The translations under genes and the position numbers were made by a program. From contig ML986608.1 in the NCBI GenBank assembly GCA_010094045.1, positions 220,815 through 284,814 of the forward strand: a stretch of 64,000 bases of DNA, in the 5' to 3' direction. Shown piece after piece: positions 11,531 to 23,806 of this stretch. Numbering within the stretch: the first letter of the stretch is position 1; the number at the start of each line of letters is the position of its first letter. The notes below the pieces were generated by a model. The model was not told where the DNA came from, ran no database searches, and saw only the letters and a list, made by a program, of their open reading frames with translations. Source of the stretch: Lojkania enalia (Eukaryota > Ascomycota > Dothideomycetes > Pleosporales).

Positions 11531-12350
11531 GATACTAGTTATAAGAAGGCTAGCTTTCTAACTCTTTACAACCTAGGCTATAAATGCTAGATTATAAGTA
11601 GATTCTAAAATAGCCTTAAAAGCTACTTTTTTATTCTTCTTATCCCCTATATATTAGACTGCTACCTATAGTTTAAGATAGCTCCGGAGGACTAGAAACT
11701 CCTTCTTATAGTAGAAGGGGATCTATAAATATATTAATAGTAAGTACTCTACTAATATTAAATATAATTTATATAGGGTTATACTTTTTATTTTATTAGG
11801 TATAATACTCGCATTTTTTTAATCTTAGATATTAAAAAGTAAATATTATATACTACCCGCAGGCGAATATATATATAACTTAAAGGTAGATAACCTAGAA
11901 AACTTTTAAAGAAGCTCTAAGAGGTAGATAGAGTAGTATATTAATTAATTTTTTTTCTATAAAATATTAGTAATACTTTAATAATTAATAGTTCTAGGGA
12001 TATATAATAATACGTATAGAGTAGAAGTTATTATTTAGTTAAAAAAGCTTAGTTAATAGTAATCTAGTAATATACTAAGGCTCGTAAACACTTATTACTA
12101 TATATAACAAAATTGCAATATTAATAAACTATTATAATAGTAGTTACTAGCTAATATATAGGTTAATTATACTTATTATAAAAATCTTACTTAATATTAT
12201 ATTAATATATAAATGTATCTCTATAGGCAACTATATATATTAGCTTTTACTAATAAATACCTTCTTAAAGAAATTTCTTTATACTAGAACCTATCTATAA
12301 TAGCCTCAATGCCCTCCTAAACTAGTATAGATAGGGACTATTAGCCTATA
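11531..12350. other. 3' region of outer gypsy element, nothing identified
   Basis: AT-rich RIP-mutated sequence between the antisense relic and the purine tract. I see no protein family, tandem repeat or terminal repeat here. Confidence 0.5.
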
Positions 12351-12363
12351 AGAAGGGGGGTAG
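12351..12363 (+). other. Polypurine tract of outer gypsy element
   Basis: AGAAGGGGGGTAG directly before the LTR at 12364. This marks that LTR as the 3' LTR of a plus-strand element lying to its left. Confidence 0.75.
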
Positions 12364-12642
12364 TATAATAATACGAAGAAATTATTCTATAAAAAGTTTT
12401 ATATACAATCTTATCTTAAAGCTTTTTACTTATCTTATCCTACCCCTAGCTCCGCCCCTTTTCCCATCTATATATAGTTGTACACTCCCTAATAAGTAGT
12501 TTAATAGTTCTTCTATATTCTTTCGTATAAGGCCTATAAGTATTAATAGAATTCTTAGGTCTCTAAACCCCTATATACTCCTATATACCTCTAAGTAGAT
12601 TTGTGCTATATTTAGACCTATTATCTTACCTATAATATTATA
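12364..12642 (+). repeat. 3' LTR of outer gypsy element (279 bp)
   Basis: Begins TATAATAATACG and ends ATTATA, fitting an original TGTAA...TTACA. It is a direct repeat of 13401-13679 with the same length and mostly transition differences. The next five bases, GTATT, would be the target duplication; the left copy is outside the window. Confidence 0.87.
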
Positions 12643-13400
12643 GTATTTAACTAGAGTTGAAAATAATATAACTATTTAATACTAATAATATAATCTTAAA
12701 TACCTAAATTTATAATAATAAAAAAGTAGTTTTAGATAGTTCTCTTATTAATCTATAAGTATAAGTAGATATACTAATTAATTAAAGTTTAGATTTAGTC
12801 TTAAAAACCTTTAATAGTAATTTTAAAGGGTAAATACTATATTAATATATATAGAGTTTAAAAGAATAATCTAGCTACTATAGAATTAAAGAATAGGAAG
12901 CTTTAAGTAATAGTATTAATAAAAACATTTAGTTATATACTAAGACCTTTTAAATATAGAATAATAGAAATTTAAAAGTATTTTCTTCTAAATAAATATA
13001 ATAAATTAATATTTAATAAGTTATATGTATTTAAGTCTAAAATAGAGAGTTTTTCTAAGTATTTCTATTTTCTATCTAAGAACTATCTAGATAGTACTTA
13101 TTTATATTTAAAAACTCTTCTTCTTTAATCTTCTCTTATTTAACCTATATCTCTTATACTTTAAGAACTATATATTTACTTATAAAGTATTCTAGTTTAC
13201 TATAATTATAGTAATTATCTAGGATTATATACTTTTTAGATATAAAAGCCTTACTAGATTATTAAAAAGCAATTATAGTAGAATAAAATATTAATACTAG
13301 AGTAGATTAAGGTGGTATTAGACTATAAGTTTAAATAAACTTTTAGAAGCTTTCTAATACTAATTTAAATTAGTTTTAGTTATAATTTATAGACTAATAG
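12643..13400 (-). mobile_element. Inverted gag-protease fragment of the right-hand gypsy family
   Basis: This 758-bp piece is the reverse complement of 14905-15666, with transition differences and about 4 bp of indels. It therefore carries part of gag, the zinc knuckle and the protease in minus orientation. Its two ends coincide exactly with LTR boundaries (12642 and 13401). The simplest reading is an older minus-strand copy into which two plus-strand elements were inserted. Confidence 0.85.
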
Positions 13401-13679
13401 TATAACGATACGAAGAAATCGTTCTACAAAAAGCTTTATATATAACCCTATCCTAAAGCTTTTCGCTTATCTTATTCTACCCCTAGCTCTACCTCTTTTC
13501 ACTTCCGTATATAGTTGTATACTCCCTTATAAGTAGCTTAATAGTTCTTCTATATCCTTTCGTATAAGACCTATAGGTGTTAATAGAATTCCTAGGTCCC
13601 TAAACCCCTACATATTTCTATATACTTCTAAGTAGATTTATACCGTATTTAGACCTATTATCTTACCTATACTATTATA
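13401..13679 (+). repeat. 5' LTR of right-hand gypsy element (279 bp)
   Basis: Same length and sequence family as 12364-12642. It begins TATAACGATACG, ends CTATTATA, and is followed by the gag region. The five bases before it (AATAG, 13396-13400) are the expected target duplication. Confidence 0.85.
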
Positions 13680-15842
13680 TTATATAGAAGAACTTAATAC
13701 TACTAGTAACGGCCTCTTTAATAATATCGCATCGATTATTTATTTAACTATATCTAAGTCCGAGATATACTCGATTTAGTTTAAATTATAATACTTATAT
13801 ACTATTATATTAAATTATTTAGTTATTTAAATAGGATCTTAGAAACCTTCTATTAACCGAAGCCTTTAGGTTTAGAACTTTCTATCCCCTACAATTAGAA
13901 TTACCTTTAGAAAAGCCGCGTAGAGTACGCCTAGGTAGAAACTTGAAAACTACTAATAACCTATTAGAATTAGAGGTAACCGCCGATATCTAACTATAAT
14001 TTACCTTCTAATTCCTATACTAGAACTAATATACGCGTAAGTTATAGTAAGAGTAAGCTTCTATCTACGCGTATAGAATAACTATTACCTTTTATAGGGG
14101 GGCTTATAATAGGTGGACCCCTCTCTATAAAGCCTATAATAAAGAACCTATCTAATTTAGAGGGAAATTAGAGTAAATTAACCCTTAAGGAATAAATCGC
14201 AATTTTATAAGAGGAGATTATACGCTTAATATAATAGAGAACTGTTAGTCTTAATTAACCTCTATAAACTACTAAATTAGTACTAATAATATACTAAGAA
14301 ACTTTTATAACTCCCCTAGTAAAAAACCTCTTAGCTACTCTTAAGCCCCCTTAAGTCTACCTTACTAAACGTACGCCTAAGATTAAAAGCTTTATAGATA
14401 GCAGCGAACCTATATTTAAATAATAGTAAGCCTTAATTCTAGACTAACTTAAGATTAATATAGATTACTATCTAATAGAGTATATACATATAGTATTAGT
14501 ATAGAAATATACCTCTAGTACTATAAAAGGGTATCTAGAGCTAAAATACCTAGCTAAATCGGACTAGTATTAGTTTAAGAATATTAAAGAAATAATTTTA
14601 CTTCTACGATCATATTTTATTATAGGTAATAAAGAGATAGATATATAATAGGCGTTTTAGGTTCTAAGAATAAATAAGAGAAAAGCGTTCCTAACTTTTA
14701 AAACTCGCTTTATTAGTATAGCTATTAGGGGATCTGTATCCTAATTTAAGTAGTTCTTCTACCTATAGGATAAGATTCTCCCCAGCCTAAAGATACTAAA
14801 CCTTAGCTTTAAGCTTATATAGAAAGGCTCTTTTAATACTATAGTCGCCTACTTAATAGCCTATAATATAGAAAGGAGGAGTATTTCTAGCCTTTTAGAA
14901 CAAACTATTAGCCTATAGGTTATAGCTAAAACAAATTTAGATTAGTACTAGAAGGTTTCTAAGAGTTTATTTAAAGTAACCTATAATTTAATACTACCCT
15001 AATCTACTCTAATATTAATATTTTATTCTACTATAATCGCTCTCTAACAACTTAACAAGACTCCTATATCTAAAAGGTATACAACCCTAGGTAATTACTA
15101 TAATTATAGTAAACTAGAATATTTCGTAAATAAATATATAGTCTTTAAAGTATAAGAAATAGAGGTTAAATAAGAGAAGATTAAGAAAGAAGAGTTCCTA
15201 GACGCAAATAAGTACTATCTAGATAGTTCTCGGGTGGGAAATAGAGATATCTAGAAAAACTCTCTATCCTAGGCTTAAGTAAGTATAACTTATTAAACAT
15301 CGATTTATTATATTTATTTAGAGGAAAGTACTTCTAAATTCCTACTATTCTATATTTAAAAGGCGTTAGTATATAACTAAACGCCCTTATTAATATAGGC
15401 GCTTAAAGCTTCCTATTTCTTAATTCTATAGTAGCTAGATTACTCTCCTAAACTTTATATATATTAATATAATACTTACTTTTTAAAATTACTATTAAAG
15501 GTTTTTAGGACCGAATCTAAACCCTAGTTAATTAGTATATCCACTTATACCTATAAATTAATAGAAGAACTATCTAAAACTACCTATTTATTATTATAAA
15601 CCTAAATACTTAAAATTATATTATTAGTATTAAATAGTTATATTATTTTCAACTCCAGCTAGATACGGATAAGAATCGGATTATATAGCCCTCTAAATAT
15701 CTTACTACTTATAATCCTTTACCTCCTCTTCTTATATAATTAACTTAGCTAGTATATAATAAGAAGGTAGAGCTAGATATCCGGTGACGCGACGCTCTAT
15801 AGAAAAAGGACTAGTATTAGTAGTCCTATAGTCCAACTATCT
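13401..15842 (+). mobile_element. Right-hand Ty3/gypsy element, 5' part: LTR, gag, zinc knuckle, protease
   Basis: After the LTR a long gag-like region runs to about 15050. A zinc knuckle then reads YNYSKLEYFVNKYIV (ancestral C..C....H....C) near 15105-15150. A retroviral-type protease near 15365-15450 reads LNALINIGA, where LIDTGA is expected (D-to-N and T-to-I by RIP), followed by SFLFLNS. The element runs into the N gap at 15843, so RT and integrase cannot be seen. LTR identity ties it to the same family as the outer element. Inactive because of many stops. Confidence 0.8.
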
Positions 15843-16832
15843 NNNNNNNNNNNNNNNNNNNNNNNNNNNNNNNNNNNNNNNNNNNNNNNNNNNNNNNNNN
15901 NNNNNNNNNNNNNNNNNNNNNNNNNNNNNNNNNNNNNNNNNNNNNNNNNNNNNNNNNNNNNNNNNNNNNNNNNNNNNNNNNNNNNNNNNNNNNNNNNNNN
16001 NNNNNNNNNNNNNNNNNNNNNNNNNNNNNNNNNNNNNNNNNNNNNNNNNNNNNNNNNNNNNNNNNNNNNNNNNNNNNNNNNNNNNNNNNNNNNNNNNNNN
16101 NNNNNNNNNNNNNNNNNNNNNNNNNNNNNNNNNNNNNNNNNNNNNNNNNNNNNNNNNNNNNNNNNNNNNNNNNNNNNNNNNNNNNNNNNNNNNNNNNNNN
16201 NNNNNNNNNNNNNNNNNNNNNNNNNNNNNNNNNNNNNNNNNNNNNNNNNNNNNNNNNNNNNNNNNNNNNNNNNNNNNNNNNNNNNNNNNNNNNNNNNNNN
16301 NNNNNNNNNNNNNNNNNNNNNNNNNNNNNNNNNNNNNNNNNNNNNNNNNNNNNNNNNNNNNNNNNNNNNNNNNNNNNNNNNNNNNNNNNNNNNNNNNNNN
16401 NNNNNNNNNNNNNNNNNNNNNNNNNNNNNNNNNNNNNNNNNNNNNNNNNNNNNNNNNNNNNNNNNNNNNNNNNNNNNNNNNNNNNNNNNNNNNNNNNNNN
16501 NNNNNNNNNNNNNNNNNNNNNNNNNNNNNNNNNNNNNNNNNNNNNNNNNNNNNNNNNNNNNNNNNNNNNNNNNNNNNNNNNNNNNNNNNNNNNNNNNNNN
16601 NNNNNNNNNNNNNNNNNNNNNNNNNNNNNNNNNNNNNNNNNNNNNNNNNNNNNNNNNNNNNNNNNNNNNNNNNNNNNNNNNNNNNNNNNNNNNNNNNNNN
16701 NNNNNNNNNNNNNNNNNNNNNNNNNNNNNNNNNNNNNNNNNNNNNNNNNNNNNNNNNNNNNNNNNNNNNNNNNNNNNNNNNNNNNNNNNNNNNNNNNNNN
16801 NNNNNNNNNNNNNNNNNNNNNNNNNNNNNNNN
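15843..16832. other. Assembly gap (990 N)
   Basis: Run of 990 unknown bases at the boundary between the RIP block and normal-composition DNA. Open frames crossing it are artefacts. Confidence 0.99.
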
Positions 16833-17889
16833 ATGAATCGACGTGTTTGCTCTGCTCAAGATAGTTTTTTTCTTTTTTTTTTTTTCTTGTATGTGTGAAG
16901 TGGTGATAAGCTTTGATCGGAGCCAGCGGCTCTCGGACGTGGCGCCGGGAACTAATCATAACCCCATAGATAGCTTGATGCAGGTCTCTTCACTACGAAA
17001 TCCATGCTTGACTGCGTCAAAAATTTCGACGATTGCGTGATATACCATAAAATACTAGCTTGAAATGATGTGTATCTCACCGAACATGGCAGCTGTAGAG
17101 TTAGCTTCAGGGGGAGGCCCAGAACACCTGCCTAGAGCGTGGACAGGCGTCGTCGAGATAAGGTAAACAAAGATGACGCGATGCATTGGACGGCGAAGCC
17201 GACGCATGCGGTTATCCGGGTTTCTAGAATGGTTGCATATGCGGCTGTCGGGGCGAGCCCCGCAAAAGACTATCGAGCAGTGAACGTGGATGCGCTGTAA
17301 CCAATTATGTTGCGTGCCCAATCTCGGAAAACTGTCTCACTGGTTAATGATATTTTTATAATGTGCTATACTTAGTCTCTGCGGTATCGCATGCGTCTTC
17401 CTACTCTCGACAAGGGAGGGGTGCGTGATTCAGTTGGGTGGACTGGGATCAATGGCTAAGGGGGAGAATGAATTGAATATCTTTGGCTCAAGTCGCCGAG
17501 GGCAAGTCTCCGCATGTTCTTATCCGCCGAGGATCGGACAAAGTTGATAATGAAGAGATATGCGCATATCCTAGGCGTACCTGCATTGTGAATGTCGGTC
17601 ATGTGATTTCTGAATATGCCAATGTGCGAGAAAACAAGAGCAGCAACATGACTTTCAGTTTGACTCCGAACATTAACCTTATATACCCAAATATTTTTTT
17701 TTTCGCAAGAATGCTGAGTTACAGTATACTCCGAGAATCCCACTACGCCCGGTTGGTCTGTGTTGCACAAAATCCAGCGTCAAGAAAAACCTAACAGATT
17801 ATACAAAGTTGGAAAAGAAATTAAGGAGCCCAAGTATAAAACTTGTCGTACACATGGCCTGCCCAATGAACTAGAATCATTTTAACTTT
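16833..17889. other. No recognisable gene
   Basis: Normal-composition sequence right of the gap. It has a T-rich tract at about 16866-16886 and short open frames on both strands without homology that I recognise. The right part is the 3' flank of the velvet-domain gene. Confidence 0.6.
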
Positions 17890-18855
17890 TTAACCCTCCG
17901 ATCGTCGCCGCTCCTGAATTGCCCTCAAGACCTCTAGCCATCCACCATCATCATTATCATCGTCCCCTATAAGAGACACAAGAAATATTAACTAACCGAA
18001 ATATCTGCAACATGTCACCATGGGCTTACCGTTGTATGAACCATTTCCCTGGACAACAATGGAAGTGCTATCAACAACCCCAATGCTTAATGCCCCCTCG
18101 ACTGATGACACTGGTGGATCTGAGCTAGACCTTCGAATGCGTAACAAAGTAAAGCGAATCCGGTAAGTGCCTGGATGACGAATCGTAAGAGTGTCGAAAT
18201 ACAAGTATCCGACACCACGGGGGCCATCTAGCTCGATTGAGAAGGGAAGGCCATCTGCTTCGTCATCTGAGAAGGGACGGATTGACTTGAAGCGGGTGCC
18301 ACTGAGAATGGAGTTGAGCGTTTCTGGATCCATTGAAACAGTGTCGTCCGATCCGGCTACCAGGCTAGCGACTACAACAAGATTCATTGAGTCTGCAACG
18401 GCGTCCTCGAGATCAGCATTCACTGTCCGCAAGCGCACAACAATTGGAGGCAAAGGCTCGTCAACTTGGGCTGTTGGACGAGGCTGGAGAACCACATCCA
18501 TCTCGTGGCGGATCTCCTCTGGAGATGACGAAGAGGCTCGGCCTGACCTGGATCGATGCGGCCCCCGACCAGAATGATGCCTTGATCGTCCAACGGTCCG
18601 ATTCTCGAGCGCCCGAGGTCTCACAAGGTTGGCCATTGAACTATCCGCCACAATTGATTGGAAGTCGCCGTTGAGAAGTTCAGCAAGTCGAGCGGATCGT
18701 CTCAGGGTGGGGCGTCTGTCTGTCCGGAAAGTAGAGCGACGTGAGCTGGATCTGCTGCCTCTCGTCGAAGTACTGCGGGCACGGCTGGGGTCTCCTCGTC
18801 TACGGCCTCGGCCCCTTTGCATCTGATGAAGGATGAACCTAGACTCACTTAGCAA
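17890..18855 (-). CDS. Divergent velvet-domain protein
   Basis: Two minus-strand exons, 18855-18030 and 17966-17890, are joined over a 63-nt intron with a GTAAGC donor and TATAG acceptor. The product is about 300 residues. Residues 1-120 are basic and disordered (RGRGRRRG, many SRS). From about 137 the sequence matches the velvet fold: PPIVVRLRT, NLVVVASLVAG, LSGTRFKSIRP, then GVGYLYFDTLTIRHPGTYRIRFTLLRI. Known velvet proteins (VeA, VelB, VosA, VelC) bind DNA and control development and secondary metabolism. This one lacks the usual RACG stretch and is short after the core, so the subfamily is uncertain. A VelC-like layout (domain C-terminal) fits best. The start may be Met12 (18822), since sequence upstream may hold a 5' intron. 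Confidence 0.65.
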
Positions 18856-21800
18856 GAGTTCCAGAGAGTAGCGCCGGCAATGCTCAGCTTATGCTGTCAT
18901 GCCTGGGGTGCAGAGGAGAAAGCAAAAGATCAGGCACAAGGAAGATGCGGGAGAAACACAGACAAACACCAGATGCACGCCGGACGGGCATCTAATGTAT
19001 ACCAGCTGCCGGCGGGCGAAGGATTGGCGGGACAATAGCGCAGAGAGGTAGGAAATTGAGGGCAAGCCACGAGTCAGATCTCTCATCATAGCTCACTCAT
19101 GGCCGATATGCTATTGCCAGCAGAGGACAACCTGAACAGCGGGTGCCGAAGAGCATGCAGCGGGCCTGGGGCCGCCTTGCATGGCCTTTAATTTTAGCTG
19201 GCTATCTGCTGAGGTGAAGACTGAGGACGGCAGCATATCTGAGGGGGATATAGGTGTTGAGGTGAGGTCGAAAAAGCCTCTGGAACGGCCCCAGCGCGCC
19301 CCACATGACGGCACGGCAGGGTGGCGTGGATCATTGGAGGGCGCGGTGATTGGAGCCCGTCAATGCAGGGAAATAGGCTAAAGCGAGCCTGCTTTGACGG
19401 GGCGGCGGCCGTGAGCGGGACAGCTGATGAGAGACGCCGGCGGTCGAGACAGAAGAAGGCAGCGAGGCAGGCGAGATGGTGGTGCGGATGGAGCGAGTGG
19501 TGTTGCAGTTGCAGCATTGACGAGGCCCCTGCGCGCGAATGCATCACGGCGCCGCGGCGGGCCATGTGGCGCCAGGGATCCGCCAGGGACGCGCTGTAAA
19601 GCGAGATTGGGGCCGGCTCACCTAGGTCACCCGTCGTACGCCCGGCCCGCTGCTTTGCGGCAGCGCAGCGCACTCTCTGCACGGCACGAAGCACTCCGTG
19701 GAGAGCAGCCGTTGCTTTCCTGCACCCTTTCCTCCTTGCCCGCTCGCCTGCTCGTGCCGGCAATGCGGCTCTTCGGGGGTGGGGGCCTCGCTGAGGGCCC
19801 GGCTCGGCTGCAAGTCCTACACCACCGCCGTTATATTAGCCATGCTTTTCCCAACCTCAGCGCGCCGCCCTTATACACCGGTCGAGGTGCTCCGCAACCA
19901 CCTCACCCCCCGCAGCATGGCGCTCCAAGGCGCCTGCTGGGCGGCCGTGGATGCGTTCCGCGGAGAGAGGGGGGCGAGGGAGGGAACCGGGGCGGTTCTA
20001 GGGCCAGCGCTCCTCGCTGGACAGGACCGAGCTCTTCCGACGCACCTTTCTTGGACTGCTAAATGTCACGGCGAAATAGGGCTTGCTCGCCGGAATTCCT
20101 TGGACCGCCGGTCCGTTGGGATGCTCAAAAATGGAGTGCTGTCTCGGTCGACGACAGAGCTCGCAGCCAGTGCTATCGAGTCTTGGGCTACAAAGAGCTT
20201 CATGCGGTCCTGGAGACGGCCGTCCGCCCATTTTATATCCTCCCGTCTGGCCGAGCATCGTCAACATGCCTCTTCCCTTTCCTGGCACAGGTTGCAGCAT
20301 CCACTGGAGGCGTCCCGCCTTCCGCTATTGGACTTCCCATCTCTTACTCTTTCTGACCGACGCCCGGCCTGTCTTTCTCCCTTCTGGCGGCCAGGATGGG
20401 TCAGATGGCGAGCCGCCTGTCTGCTCCACCCAGTCCCGTCACCGGCCGGTCAAACGCTGTCGTGAGAAGCGGGCGTCAGCCTCGTTCCTGGGTGGCGCCT
20501 ATCTTCGCTCTCCGGTGGCTTCTGCACGATCGCAGATCCCGGAGAATCGGCTTCACCTCTAGACTTGTATGCACTCGTCCCCCATCGCGGACGCCTGCTG
20601 CATGTGCTGCGCTCTACGTCCAGCAGGGCCCTCGGTTGCCGCCGATACCAGCTGCCAGGTTCGTGTTCTTCAGGGCCCCTGTTCGTGCCACTGAAGAGCC
20701 TCCCAATGGAACCAGGTCTCATTGGTCTTAAAAGCAAAACTGTCTGCATCAAAGGGCACAAGCAGACGGCTCTTCACGGCTCTAGGTCGGCACGCCTCCA
20801 TTGCCTCCTTCCCGTGTTAGCTTCTCCAATGATGGCAACCCGCGGTTCACTCCCTCCTAGGACCACTCTGTTTCCGAGCATCTCCGAGCACGTTTCAATG
20901 CAGCCTTGACAGTCTACGCTACTCGGCCGGCCGTCTCCGGTCCTAGCTACCGGTTACTTGCATTGTGTAATCGGAGGCTATTGTTTGTATCACGCTCCGG
21001 AGCCTGCTACTCGCCAGCCAAGGCTGAACAAGCAGTTGATTCAAACAACGCTTTAGAGCGTTGAGCCTTTCATGTTGATCGGCGTACCGCTCCGAGCGTA
21101 ACAGCACTCGCGAGCCAATATGTCAGCGGAGATAGAGTCCCACGGCAAGTTATATCCAGCGCGTTTCTTTTCACATCCGTCGTCACACGTATAGTCCTAG
21201 TTCTTACCTCTGAACCCTACACCATGCGGGCAAGCATGGCGTAAGGCTAGACTTGCCCTCCCTCCCGGGTTGTGTAGTCATTCTATTGAACTGCTTCTCC
21301 GCTTATAGGGTGCCGTCCCTCTATTCATGACCGGTCTCAAGAGGGGCAATGCGGGACTTAGTCTAACTATGCAAGTTATTGCGCATGAAGAGAGCCGAGC
21401 ACCTGATAGCACGGCGAATAAACTCCTATGCAGCTGCATGCAAAGTTCTCTCCAATTGTCAACTCGCAGAAGTTTAACTGAGGCGAGGAGTACTCGTTTC
21501 CCAGTGTACCGGTCATTCAACCTCTTCGGTGCTGCAAGATCTTGTATCGGCTCCTCGGCGTTTTGGGCGTCACACATATGCAACCCTCTCCATAAGCGGA
21601 AATATAGCGTGAAGCCAATTACCGAGATACTGGGCCCACCACCAAAGTATCCAATGGCCCGGTTTTGGTGCCTTCTTTTTTTTTTTTTTCTTTTTCTTTT
21701 TTTTCCTTTGCCCTTCTCATCTAGAACCAGGCTGATGACGCCATTGCAGCTGAAGGACGTTCATCCTAGTCTCAAATGCTGGTATTATTTTTGTTTGAGC

Positions 21801-23806
21801 GTGCAGGCTGTATGCTTGACTCCAATCTAAGCTATTTGCCGCAGCCTAGTAAGAATTATACCTCCTACTAAGGCCTTTCTCACTACCGTATATGGAGGAG
21901 TCCGCATACAGTATATGTAGCTAAGGAGCCGTGGTAGGATATAAATGGTGTGATGCTTGATCTGGTACGTTGTTCTGAAAATCTAGATCCTAGCAGCGAT
22001 TAACAAAAACTTCGGCTTCCCTTGTGAAGGCCATTCGAGGAAGAAATAGGCTTTCCAAGGTTGACGTCGCAGACTCTTAATGGGCTCAGCATCAGCGCGT
22101 CCTCGCTTATATTCCCGGCAAGCGACCGCGGTAGCGGATAAATTCCGTCAGTGCGCTCTTCCCCTGTGCTCCAATCTAGTCATTGCACATCTCATCGCTT
22201 CTTACTCTCCCTTCATCCCATCAACCTCCTTGGAATGGATGGCTTCATTCGGACACATTCTCGGACGAGGCACATACCCCGAATTTGTCTCACTTCCTCT
22301 TGGAGCTACCTCAACCTCGGGTTCCATGGCTATGGGTTCTGCCTCGTGACATGTGCAACATCACTAGGTGCCCAGCTCGTACTACACTAGTAGAACAAAA
22401 CAATCTCAGCACAGCTTCAGCCCATATTGCACATTGCGCAACGTTGAGTGGACCATTGTTCGTAGGAAAACGCAAATTCATAGTCCATCATTCAACGTAC
22501 CTATTGCATTGCTTGCTCAAGAAGCAGTACATGGGGGGCATCACCTTCCAGATAGGTCTTGTGTGCCTGCTCCATACACTCACATAGAAGACTGACTCAT
22601 GTCCTGCCTCTAGCTATCTAGATCATCTGACGAGTCGCCTACGGGTGGATCCTCGAGTCGGAAACATGATGCCGAACCGAAAGCTGGCATTCTTTGTATT
22701 GCACACTACATCTGAAGCCTCGGGACATTTAGCTCCTAAGAAGAGCGCCTCTTATAGCAAGGGCGTTATGATAGCTGCACTGCGCTGCAACTGAATCTCA
22801 AAATATGCTGATTCGGCCCTCTACTCGACTTTTCTGTGCCTCCTTCGGATTGTTGTCATTGCGGCTCCGCGTCGATTCACTACTGTCGACCAAAGGGTAT
22901 CATGTGGACAAAGAGAACCAACATATCAAAGGTTTCCCAAAAATTCATAGCATAGACGGCCAACGGGATGGTTGAAAGTAGACAAGGATCTCATCAAGCA
23001 AACAGTAGAAGTCCTATATTTGCATCCGCACAAACCAATTCTTGGAACAGCAGTACAGGCAGTAAAGCGTGACTAGGGATTCTCGGCTGCAGCGGAGAAG
23101 TCCATAAAAACTACTCTCGAAAATATGCTCATCTGCTTTATCCTAAACACTCGTCTCGTCGGCCAGGCTGCACACCTGGTCTGCTTCTCATACCGTTTAT
23201 CTGGCTTCATCTGTGCGGTGTTTACTTCCTTACTGCTGTTTGTATTATCATTTTAGTCTTCCATTCGCAAAAAGCACCTCTATATGATGTGGTCTACTCG
23301 CGTATAGTCTCGGGATCGACCCGAGCCAATTTTCGCATATCGGCAACTTGATCGAGGAAGGTTTGACGAGCGAGATCTATTTAAGGTGAATGCTAGGAGA
23401 TCTGCTACCTCAACAACGAAACCGAAACCGAAGACATCTAAAGTGAAAAGAAAGTCATAGCGCACGGTCTGAAGCGAAGGTCTTCCAATGTTGATGGTGG
23501 AGCGTTGCACGGATGTGGGGATTCGAGAGCTCCTGCCACACTCACCGCGCTGTTATCGTGTCCTTGTTTTCTTACGCAGTGGTAAGCTCGCGACGAAATC
23601 AGCGACTGCACCGTATCCATTGGCTCCACCACCCCCCAAACACAACTCCACGCTGAGTCTGTCCTTTGTTGGACACTTTTAACCCGATACCTAGGGCGCG
23701 AGGCCAAGCGACGTAGACGGCTTGCGCCTAGGGGACGCGCGCAAAGGCGAATGAGATCATCCGCCAACCACATTGCAGCTTCATCTGGGTACTCTCGAAC
23801 AAAAGC
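18856..23806. other. Long gene-free interval, GC-rich in its left half
   Basis: About 19.1-21.0 kb is strikingly GC-rich and full of overlapping open frames in several frames on both strands. None has domain-like composition, splice-supported continuation or a family I recognise. It lies upstream of the velvet gene and could hold its promoter and a long 5' leader or a non-coding RNA. A T-rich tract lies at about 21676-21712. From 21.3 to 23.8 kb only short unsupported frames are seen. Confidence 0.55.

Larger units (their letters stand above)
1..12642 (+). mobile_element. Outer Ty3/gypsy chromovirus-type retrotransposon, partial, interrupted twice
   Basis: A plus-strand LTR retrotransposon enters from the left edge. 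In order I read reverse transcriptase with the YLDN form of the YxDD box (133-144), RNase H (about 510-870), integrase (to 1591, resuming at 8441) and a chromodomain (about 9150-9255, resuming at 11103). A purine tract lies at 12351-12363 and the 3' LTR at 12364-12642. Order RT-RH-IN-chromodomain is that of Ty3/gypsy chromoviruses. It is broken by a minus-strand gypsy element (1597-8435) and a pogo element (9256-11100). The 5' LTR, gag and protease lie outside the window. All proteins are full of RIP-type stops, so it is dead. Confidence 0.88.
1..15842. other. RIP-degraded AT-rich transposon block
   Basis: The whole stretch is dominated by TA, TAG and CTA words, with ATG and CA/TG very rare and no usable open frame. 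Recognisable transposon proteins can still be read through it. Their stops are nearly always TAG or TAA where CAG, CAA or TGG is expected, and active-site Asp codons read as Asn. This is the C-to-T pattern of repeat-induced point mutation acting on CpA on both strands. The block ends inside an assembly gap, and the sequence right of the gap has ordinary composition. A RIP-index calculation (TpA/ApT, CpA+TpG over ApC+GpT) was not run. Confidence 0.93.

Noticed and set aside
15826..16959. Two long open frames spanning the N run on the minus strand
   Set aside because: They are open only because unknown bases contain no stops; no real residues support them.
19194..20565. Several 150-255-residue overlapping open frames on both strands
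   Set aside because: High GC makes stops rare. The frames overlap each other, have Arg/Pro/Ser/Ala composition typical of non-coding GC-rich DNA and show no domain or splice continuation.
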